DNA of 64,000 nt from Dipteris shenzhenensis (Eukaryota; Polypodiophyta; Polypodiopsida; Gleicheniales). Location: the NCBI GenBank assembly GCA_047967505.1, contig CM106540.1; one strand, 5' to 3'. Position numbers and translations under genes: made by a program. Below are positions 55,151 through 64,000 of the stretch, piece by piece (position 1 is the stretch's first letter; each line of letters begins with the position of its first letter). Under the pieces are notes generated by a model. That model had not been told where the DNA came from. It did no database searches and saw only the letters and a program-made list of their open reading frames with translations.

Positions 55151-56744
55151 GCTTGCTTCAATGAGTTTTCTTTGGAGAAACCTTTTCATGAAGATAGGGT
55201 GAGAGAGGTTTTTCAATGTCACCCCCTATTAAGTAAAAAGTTGTAAGAAGGATCATAAGGGAATTTTCATAGAGAAGTCTACTCTACATGTGGGTTTCTT
55301 CAAAAGCCATCCCATTATGTTCTCACCATTCCCAAAGATTCACATAAATATTCGTGTATAAAATAGGCATTCCTATAATACTTTTCATATTTCTAAGTGA
55401 AACTATGTTTTCTTCTGATCCATTTTTGTCATATTTTTGCATAGTTGGAAGCTTTTTTTTTCCTTCGCTCGGACGCTCGGAAGATTTCGCTCGGAAAATG
55501 CTCGTCCCCCAATACCCATCTATTAAAACCTAGCACCTGCGAGAGAATGTACTCCCTCACACTTGTTTGCTTTCCCCTACTCCCTCTTGCTTGCTGTTGT
55601 GCAAGCTCCTGAGGCATTTACAAATTTGCCTTCCATCTCTGTTAGCCCCCTCGCCCCCTTATGACCACCTCGCCTTGATTGCAACATTGACAACAGTGTA
55701 CTGCCCCTGTACTAACTATTGGACCTCGTGCGTCGACTTGGTAACCTTCCAATTCTATGTACTCTATAGTGCTACACTACTGAGTGCCCTTGTTGATCGT
55801 GCCTCCTCTCCTTGCGACTTGCCACCTTTTTGTCACAACAAGGATAGCTCATTGGGTTTCACGCTCGTGGTCATTTTCCACCAGCCACTTCTTTTCTCTC
55901 CCCTCTGTGTGCAATGAACTCATAGGTTCCTCTTTTTTCTTACTTTCTTGATTAACCCCCCCCCCCCTCTATATGTATACATTCTCCCTTCTTCCCCCTT
56001 CTCTATTTATATAGCTTCCCCCTTTTTTCATATATTTAATTTCTTTTGTTCCTTTTTCTCTCCTTTCTTTTTCGTCCCATTTGTCTTTATATTTTTGCCC
56101 TTTATTTTCCCTTGTAAATTCCCTTATAATTCACCTTCTAAATTCCCCCCCCTCGCTTTTACTTTAGTTTCTTTTCTAAGTTTCTTCATGTTTTGTTTTT
56201 ATAAAAAAATTCCTTTAATCCTTACATTTTATTAGCTTCATTATTTTACCTTTGTCGCTACTTTTACTATTTAAACCCTTTTTCTAATTACCCCTTAATT
56301 TTTTTTAAAAATTTCCCCCTCACTTTTTGCCCTCACATCAACCCATCACCCCTTAATGTCCTTTCGCCCTCGAGTTCTTTGTTATCCTAACCCATCTCTT
56401 TCCTTGCTCTTCTCTATTTTCCCTCCTTGTCCTTTTAATTAATTAATTATTTTTTCCTTCCCCCTCTTACTTAAAATTTACGTGTCAAATTTCAATCTTC
56501 CACCTTCCCCTTCTCTATCAATTTAAACTTCTACATTATCTGCCCCTCTTTTGTATCGCTATCTCCATAATCCTCCTTCATGCATAGTCGTAACCTTTTT
56601 TCCCTCCACATAAAAGACTCTCACTCACTCATGTATCTATCTCCCTCCAATTTTTCCTGCTTTTTCATTCCACCTCACACTCGTAAACACATCTATTTAT
56701 GCTCTTATCTTTGCACTGAGCTGCTCGTTTTTTGGTTAAGCTTC

Positions 56745-57108
56745 TATTTTATTGTGACCCCGACTCGCAACCCTGATAACAAGGGAGGAGTGTTTGTGAC
56801 ACCTATCTTCCCATGTAAAGTTAAATTGGTCCTTATCATGTTTTCTTATTGGATGGTGACAGGTATGCAGACTTCCCTCTTCGATAAAAGTGGTGCTCGC
56901 TAGGACTTATCCAAGCTCTACTTTTATGTAGTTGTGCAAAATCATTTTTACAAAATTGCCCACTGCTTGGCAACTTTTAGGGGTTCACCTACTTGTTCAA
57001 ATGCTTTTCCTTTAATGTATTATAATAGTTTCTCTTTCTATTCCATTCTCCAGCTTCACTCTTTGGTCATTTCACTATGCAAAGTGGTGTTGTCAAGTCT
57101 TCCACACA

Positions 57109-57110
<2 letters not shown>
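56745..57110 (+). repeat. Dispersed repeat, copy 1 (purine tract followed by TGTTTGTGACAC)
   Basis: Shares with 58970-59300 the blocks GATAACAAGGGAGG, GTGTTT.TGACAC, TTGGATGGTG.CAGGTA, and CACTATG.AAAG.GGTGTT. Both copies end in a CA microsatellite. The purine tract followed by TGT suggests the start of a 3' LTR of an unknown element. Confidence 0.55.
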
Positions 57111-57142
<32 letters not shown>

Positions 57143-57155
57143 AATTGATTAGTAA

Positions 57156-57212
<57 letters not shown>
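57105..57212. repeat. Compound (CA)n-(CT)n-(CA)n microsatellite
   Basis: CA run 57105-57141, CT run about 57160-57188, CA run 57189-57212. Confidence 0.9.
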
Positions 57213-57213
<1 letters not shown>

Positions 57214-58514
57214 TCCTACTCATTTTCCCCTTTACATTCTTTCGTTAACCCCCCCCCCCTCCCTTTTTTTTCCTTCTTCTAAATTCCTCTCTCCCCTTAC
57301 AATTACACTCTAAAGTCCTTTCTCTTTCATTATTCGCCCCTATTTTCATTATTTTTTCAACTTTTTCCTATTTTTCTCCTTATTTTCTAATATTTATTCT
57401 CCTATTTACCCTAACCCCCACACTTTCCCTTTATTGTCTACTACGCACACATGAATACTTCCCTAACATCCAAGCAACCCTATCATTTTTCTCAAAATAC
57501 GGCCCTTTCTAAATCCTCGATCTGCAAACTCAATGCCTTGTAATACATCCCCCTAGACCCCTCACCTCCCTCGACTCCCTGACTACCTTAGTACCCTACC
57601 CTCTCCTATATATTAAGCTCCTACTCTTCGAGCTCTTGCTCTCTTCCTTGTGCTACGTACTTTGTAGCTCGCCTGCTCTAGTCGACGAGACCCCCAGCCC
57701 ATTGTCTCTCCCGCTCGCTATCGTTGCTACCCATCGCCCATTGTCTCTCTCGGCCATTGTCTTTACTACCCATCGCCCACTTCTCTGTTCCCTCTCACCC
57801 CATGCTCTTTCAGAGCTCCTTGGCTCTCTACCCCACTTTTTTAGGACCGTACCCTCTCCCTCTGCTATCTAGCCCAAACTCAGCTCCCTTTGTCATCTGC
57901 CTATTCCCACACGTAGTACTATTACCCAAAGTCTCTTTGTACATTGCGGCTTCTTAACACGCCCTTCCCCTCGAATTCCATTTTGCATGTTACGCATTGG
58001 ACTCACAACCTCAAAGGTGCAGTAGTCCATAACTCCACATCCTTTGCTTAGTCCCCTTCCATTAATGCATACATACCCCTCCCCCCCTCCCCCCTTTCTC
58101 TATGCTTACTTATTCTCTATGTTTTCCACCCTTCCCTTCTCTAATTTTTTACATATATATCTTTTATAAAAACCCCCCCCCTTTCTCTATCGTTTCTTTG
58201 ATATTTCTTTTTAATGGTTTCCCCCTCCCCCGCCCTTCTTTTTTCACTTTAAAACTCTCCCTCATCCCAATTAAATAAACCCCCTTCTTTTCTTGTTTAC
58301 TTATGTTAAAATCCCCCCTTCTGTCTAAATACATCTAATTTCCCCTTCTTTCTTTATACATAAAGTTTCCCCTCTCTATTTTACTTTAACCCCTCTCTAA
58401 AGACTCCTTACCTTGCTTTGCTCTACCTCTTGTCATGGCTTCTTAATTTTTCATTAATCTCTTAGGTTTTTAAATTTATGGTCCTATTAAGAACCCTTGC
58501 ATTAAATCCCACAC

Positions 58515-58515
58515 A

Positions 58516-58581
<66 letters not shown>
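58515..58581. repeat. (CT)n microsatellite, about 32 units
   Basis: One TTT interruption near 58537, otherwise a pure CT run. Confidence 0.95.
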
Positions 58582-58584
<3 letters not shown>

Positions 58585-58969
58585 CTCTTTCTTTCTCCTC
58601 TCTTATGTTAGTCATTTTTATATTAGTCTTTCTTCTTAGTCTTTAGTTCTTTTTATATTAGTCTCTCTCCTCTCTTAATATTAGCCCTTCTTCTTAAGTT
58701 GCAACTCAAACCCTTCCCTTTTAATTCCTGCTACAATTATTTAGCATTATTTTTATTCTTTGTATTTCTTCTCACTCCCCATAAATTTTTCCATTAGTTC
58801 CTTTTTATACTTCTAAATTGTTACACAAAAAATCTTTCTTTAAACTTTCAATTACTTCTAAACCTTATCACAAATTTTCTTCTCCCTTTCCTTTCCTTTC
58901 CTTTGCTCAATATTGACTTGCAAAGCATTTATAAAAATTTTCAACTAGCTTTGTAAGTCGTGTTTATTT

Positions 58970-59310
58970 TTCTTGTGACTCCGATAACAAGGGAGGGGTG
59001 TTTATGACACTTGTCTTCTTAATTGGTTCTCACTATGTTTTTCTTGTTGGATGGTGGCAGGTAGGCAGGCTCTCCTCTCCAATAAAATGATGCTGCCAAT
59101 GACTTATCAAAGCTTTACTGCTCACATTTTCTCTTTTAAAAAAAGTTGTTCGTCCTTTAATGATGCTAATTATTTTTTTGTGTGATGTTTATTGCAAACT
59201 TTATCTATTAATCATTTCTCTTTCCTACTCCAAATTTGTCTACTCTTCACTATGGAAAGGGGTGTTATAAAATGTCTACTACTACTACTACACACACACA
59301 CACACACACA
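58970..59310 (+). repeat. Dispersed repeat, copy 2, ending in an ACT/CA microsatellite
   Basis: See the copy at 56745. Here the CA run is 59290-59310, preceded by (CTA)n. Confidence 0.55.
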
Positions 59311-62300
59311 CCCCCTCCTTGAGGACGCTTATGATCTTTGGGCTCATTGTAGCCCACACTTGTTGGATCTTGATTGAGGTTGTGACTTCATATATCATTA
59401 AGAAATGGAAGCTTAGTGGTTGATGGTTACTCGTGGTGTGATTCAAACACTATCATGATAGAGATATCTATGATAATATGATTTCTTTTAAGATTAAAAT
59501 TTAAATTTCCCCTAGTAAATTTAGTGTATAGATAAACTTGTGGAACTTAAACACTAAGAGGTATGTGTGTTGATATGCTTTATATGGGTTTCTATACCCC
59601 CTCTATACCCTTCCTATATTGATAGTTCAAATAATATTGGTTTGCCCCATGGACTTTATGATTAAATGTGGAAGGACTACAATGTCCATTGTGAGATTGT
59701 CCTTGCAAGAAATGTAAAAGTTTTAGAAAATTTCCCTTTTAGAGGCATGTGGATATGAAATAAAAATATGATATAATTGGATATGAATAGTAGATTATAT
59801 CTGGAATTGATAATACTAAGTGAGGTGTAAATGGACGACCACATTTATGCCTCAGTTCTAACATATTATACTAATTAGATATGGAGCTAGTGCAAACTTA
59901 GCAGCATTAAGAAGATATTTAAGTACCCCTAAGGACCACCAAGGACTACTTTGTCCACATCTTTCATGTGTTAATGGTTGATAGTAAAGAATGTGGAAAG
60001 GACACTAAGTCAAGATCATGCCTTGAGATATGGACAAAGTATAGAGAGATTAGATAGTACAAGCACCCTTTTTGAGAGGCTCTAAGAATTCAATGCTTTT
60101 CCATTGGTACTTAGACACTTTAGTTTCTCTCAAATTGTTAGCTTAAGTAAGATATGGGATCATATGGCAAACCCGTAGTCTCATGACGTGAGGGAGAGCC
60201 ATGAGTCACTTTGTTTTTAGGGAAATGCCTCCCTTGGGCATTTCTAGAATGTTGAGGGCACACATGAGGCTCAGGTTGATGTTGACAAGCGAGCGATCTT
60301 CTCTTTTCCACCTCAGGTTTTTTGAATTCTGGGCCATTTTCATGATCTGATGGCGACTTGATAGCCCAAGAAGAATGATGGTGATTGTTGCGGCAAGTAG
60401 ATGCAATACTAGATGTAGAAGAGATGCCAATAGTATGGTGGAGGTGATCTTCCACCCGAGTGGGCCGAGAAGATCTAAGGGAAATGATCAAAATGGCGAG
60501 CTTGATGTCACTGCATTCTCAGCTGTGTCTTCCTTGTCTCCCTCCTGCTCTCAAAAATTGAGCACGATTGTAGACTTGGCATAGGTTATACATGGCCTAA
60601 AAATTGTAGATAGGAGATGGACATAGTTATAGCTTGAACGGTTGAAGAAATAGGTTTCCTCATAAGTTTCAAGCATCTAGATTTGGAGGCAGCTTGCCAG
60701 AGGTTCAAACTTCGGTTGTAGATTTACTTGCAGATGCACGATGCATGATGTACTCATTTGACTAACTTTACTTGTAGATGCACGATGCATTCCTCGTGAT
60801 TGTGTCATTAACTCATGAGCATGCAATTCATGGGGGATATACTTTTGTTTTTAGACCATGTTGGCTACATGATCTTTAAATGTTTCATGCTTTGCCTTTG
60901 AGATGGGTTCTATAGTTTTGCTTTCTTGATACATGCCACGGGTGACTTGGAAAGCCAAACAGCCAGGCTGCCCCCACTGATACATTTGGTGTAGTGTTGA
61001 GGACATGGCTTAAACAGAACCCTTTACATAGGATCCATTGGAGTGATGCTTTGTAACGTGATTTTTAAATTTATGGACAGATGGTCTTACGGATGTTTGA
61101 GACTCATAGACTCCTCTGTACCAACTCCTACTTTGGCTTGTTGCTTCAAGAGCTTGAGATCACTACTAGGCATGGAAACTTCTAACATATATTAGAGAAG
61201 CTTGAAGTCAACTTAGCCAAATATAGAGACAGATGTTGTGACGACAGATCTTTTAATGCTCTAGGTTTCTAATGTTGATACACTATTGGTAGTCATCAAT
61301 CTCCCCACATAAAGCTCATCCATTTCTTGAAGTGGATAGATAAGAAATTAGATATTGTACTACATGATTACGAGTTGGTATGAACCGCTTCCTGTGATAT
61401 GAACAAGCTACTACAATTTTGAAAACCAGATGGCTTTCTTGCATATACACTACTTGCACCACTATTTTTAGGGAAGTTTAGAGGTTGTTGTGAGATATTG
61501 GATGTCTTGTTCCCATAAAAACAGTGTACCCTTGTCCCTTTTATGACATATGGGGGGAACGAGGTGGAAGTATAGGGGTTATTGAGGTCCTTGATTGAGG
61601 ATGCACCATTATGATGTAGAAACTCAGCCTGCTTTCATTATTTTGTGATTTATTCTAACACTTTAAAGCGGTATTATCATTACATTAGCCTTATTATTTG
61701 CAATATTAGAGGAATTCTTTTGCAATATTAGGCCCATGAGTTAGTTGTGCTAGCATGGTTTAAATCATATGCCTACATAATGTGCAAACCCTCTTGTCCT
61801 TTGCTTAAATGGATTAGTAGGGAATTACTTTTTCCATGAATAACTCATATGAACAGTGAGTGTCATACTATTGTTTTAAGTATAGCAATGATGAAATTTT
61901 GTTTGAATGGATATTATGGAAATTCTAGGTATATGTACATATTTCAGGAAGTATGACCATTTATTTTAGGAGGTATTTCTTTATGTTTCAAAGAAAATGA
62001 GGTGGGAAAAGAAAATGGGTTTGTTTTCTTACACTTTAAAGCTTTCCTATAAAATGATTTCTAACATGTTGGGTGACCCTTTTCTTTTCCTTTTTCTTGT
62101 CATATGGCAGAATGGAAAAAGGGCCAAGGATTTTTTTACTCCCCTAGTAGCCAGAAGCTTGAATACTGTTACTTCGGACCTTTTCCCTTTTTGCACTTAG
62201 TAGGAAAATTGAGTGCCACTTAAAATATTTTTGAGGATGACATGTAATGATAAGATGCTTTAAGAGTATTAGGTTAATGCATCTTTTTGGTATTTTGGAA

Positions 62301-62860
62301 ATTTATGATTCCCTTATGTCATTTTGGATAGTTCTTTATGTTTGGGAGAAGCATATTTTTATGCTGGGTCCTCTTAGGACTACCACAAATACATCTGGCT
62401 TGAACATGTTAGAAGGTGGAGATCACTAGCCCTTTACACTTGGGATGAGACAAATGGATTAAGGAAGTATCATTTGGGTAAATTTATAGTAAGGGAGTCT
62501 CGTAATGGAAATTGTATTATCACAAGAATCCCCTTTCACTTCATGAAGTTCATTAAAGTTTTTCACTAATGTCAACCTTTGTGATACAAAACTACCAAGA
62601 TTTGATTAATGCTGATTTAGATAGAGTGACATGGATAAGAACCATGTGCTGGCATTGAAGCCTGGCTTCCACAAGTGAAATGAATTATTCTAACTTTCAT
62701 TTGGTTGTGATGGTGCCAGGTGAGTCGGCATACCTCTCCATCAGATTTGCATTATGGAATCTCTAGCATGATTTGAATGGACTCATAATATGACGTTGGC
62801 AACTTCAAGGAGAACTTGGTGGCATATTATCTCTATTTCTTGTAATGAAGGAAGGAATTA
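59311..62860. other. Unassigned intergenic stretch
   Basis: Mixed composition. A minus-strand frame of 117 codons (60138-60491, His/Ser-rich) has no motif. A small direct repeat (AGATGCACGATGCAT) is at about 60733 and 60777. A GATGGTG.CAGGT block at about 62709 resembles part of the dispersed repeat at 56745. No gene supported. Confidence 0.45.
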
Positions 62861-64000
62861 AATACTGGGGATCTATTGACTCTTCGAGCTCCCTTCCTAC
62901 CCGACTTCCTCGACTTCTCTCACCTCTCCCTATTTAAAGCCCCCTCTACCAAGTACCCCCCTCACTCATTACTCCAAGCCTCTCCCTCTACATTGTCTTC
63001 ACTGCCCCCTACCCATTTAGCATCTTCTCCCCTACCCATGCAGCCCTTACTCCCCCATTCGCGTGCTCCTTCTCCCACCCACCAAGCTCCTACTGTTCTA
63101 CAATCTACCCAGCAGTAGCAGCATAGCCCCCTTGCTCCTTAACTGTCCTTTGTGGACTAACTCCTCGAACGTCGTGCTGCACATTTGCAGTTGTTAAAGC
63201 CCTCTGGCATGCCTCCCTTTTCGAGTACCACTTTGCATGGCTGCCATGGACTCACAAGTTTGCATCTAGGGCCTACTTTTTATGTCCTCCCCCCTCCTCT
63301 CTAAATATTTAATTTCTCCCCCCCCTCGCCCCTCTCTAAGTATATATATTCTCAAAACCCCGCTCACCCCCTCTCGCTTTTTTATGTTTATATCTCACCT
63401 ACTTTCTCTCAGACTCTTTCTCGCATGTTCATAGGCCTTTTTTCTTTGGCCCTATAAATTTTCATGCTTCTTTTTGGGCTGTATGGCTTTTTGGTGGGTG
63501 TTGGACAATTTTTTGACCTGTTAGCCTACTTACATTTTTTGGTAGATTTGTCTAGTTAATAAAGTTATAGTTAGTTTGTAGGTTATTCTCCCCTCTCTCT
63601 TTCCAAAACTTCCCATTAAAATTATCCTCTCATATTTCCTTTCCATTACCCACCCTTTAGTTCTTCCTTTATAAACATCCCCTTATATGGCCTTTTTTTC
63701 CTTTTTTTTCTCTTTTATTTTTCTATATTATTCTCTTAATCTTTTTTCTTTATATATATATTTTTCATTTTCCCCTTAAAAATTCCCTCCAAAAACTTCC
63801 CTTTATAATCCCCCTATAATCGCTAATTTTTCTCACATTACTTTTAATCACTATCTCTCTTATAACCCTTCATGTATTATCTTTTTTTCCCCACGTTCCT
63901 TATTTTTTCATCAAAATATTAAAAACCTTTTAATCCCCCCCCCCCTTTTTCTTCCCTTATTTTCATCAAATTCAAAAAAATACCTTAAAAATTTACTTTT
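62861..64000. other. Pyrimidine-rich stretch at the window end
   Basis: Resembles 57540-58170 in order: CT-rich leader-like text, a TTTGCATG..GC.TGGACTCACAA block (about 63231; compare 57983), then C-runs. No gene seen. Confidence 0.5.

Larger units (their letters stand above)
55440..58970. other. Long pyrimidine-rich region
   Basis: C- and T-rich on the plus strand over more than 3 kb with C-runs (55956, 57248, 58079, 58172) and CT/CA microsatellites. No recognisable gene; the frames present are Ser/Pro/Leu/Phe-rich artefacts. Confidence 0.6.

Noticed and set aside
53956-56235. Phe/Leu/Ser/Pro-rich frames resembling membrane proteins
   Set aside because: Pyrimidine-rich DNA codes for Phe, Leu, Ser and Pro in any frame; there are no starts with context, no splice signals and no conserved motif.
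60138-60491. 117-codon His/Ser-rich minus frame as a gene
   Set aside because: No known domain, isolated, and overlapped by another open frame of similar quality.
1-64000. CRISPR array, bacterial operons, riboswitches or rRNA/tRNA genes
   Set aside because: No regularly spaced identical repeats with unique spacers, no operon-like gene packing and no cloverleaf or rRNA text recognised. The tRNA-like strings are only 12-17 base primer sites next to LTRs.

Overview
The window is nuclear DNA of a land plant with a large, transposon-rich genome. The evidence is the mix of Copia, Gypsy (chromovirus) and non-LTR (LINE) retrotransposons, LTR primer sites that match the 3' end of initiator tRNA-Met (TGGTATCAGAGC), split host coding sequence with a GT splice donor, long intergenic AT- or pyrimidine-rich stretches and many dinucleotide microsatellites. 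There is no operon-like packing. The lineage cannot be fixed from sequence alone; an L1-type ORF1 remnant and the very heavy LINE/LTR load would suit a fern or gymnosperm as well as an angiosperm.

Layout. (1) 1-7664: two LINE remnants lying head to head, one on the minus strand (ORF1 plus an endonuclease scrap, 5' end marked by a GC-rich minisatellite) and one on the plus strand (endonuclease tail, RT, zinc-binding tail, A-tract). The second is split by an ~830 bp insertion with 265 bp direct repeats. (2) 7665-12840: mostly unassigned, with a 177 bp tandem duplication, a CTGATCCCGTC-type repeat patch, one possible exon and a broken L1-type ORF1. (3) 12845-18484: minus-strand Gypsy debris. It was split by a young non-autonomous LTR element (13347-16462) with 1275 bp LTRs, a GAAAA target duplication and only 566 bp inside. 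(4) 18485-22801: minus-strand Copia A, with its 5' LTR and primer site kept, an RT carrying a tandem duplication of its YVDD segment, and a 3' end lost into Gypsy gag. (5) 22821-33114: Copia B (229 bp LTRs, TSD CTTTG), whose integrase segment is inverted. A young chromovirus (25655-32029, TSD TTATG) sits inside the first codons of its gag. (6) 33115-33990: Gypsy C, the host of Copia B and apparently of Copia A. (7) 34852-34989: first coding exon, minus strand, of a host J-domain protein of DNAJC11/OWL1 type. All the nested elements to its left on the minus strand would lie in its first intron if the gene is intact. (8) 36000-40850: a LINE with ORF1, endonuclease, RT and zinc tail, all broken. 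(9) 40850-47497: AT-rich intergenic DNA with one LTR (45871-46658). (10) 47498-52518: an older Gypsy element D (720 bp LTRs, TSD TGCAT) inserted in a CA-rich microsatellite, with gag fused to late RT by a large deletion. (11) 52519-64000: no recognisable gene. It has strand-biased pyrimidine tracts, CA and CT microsatellites and a few low-copy repeats.

The window therefore records stacked insertions. Relative ages can be read from nesting and LTR identity: Gypsy C is older than Copia B, and Copia B is older than the chromovirus. The non-autonomous element is younger than the Gypsy it split. No element appears able to move by itself: every pol seen is interrupted, deleted or rearranged, and the non-autonomous element has no coding capacity. 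The J-domain exon is the only sequence with clear signs of host purifying selection.
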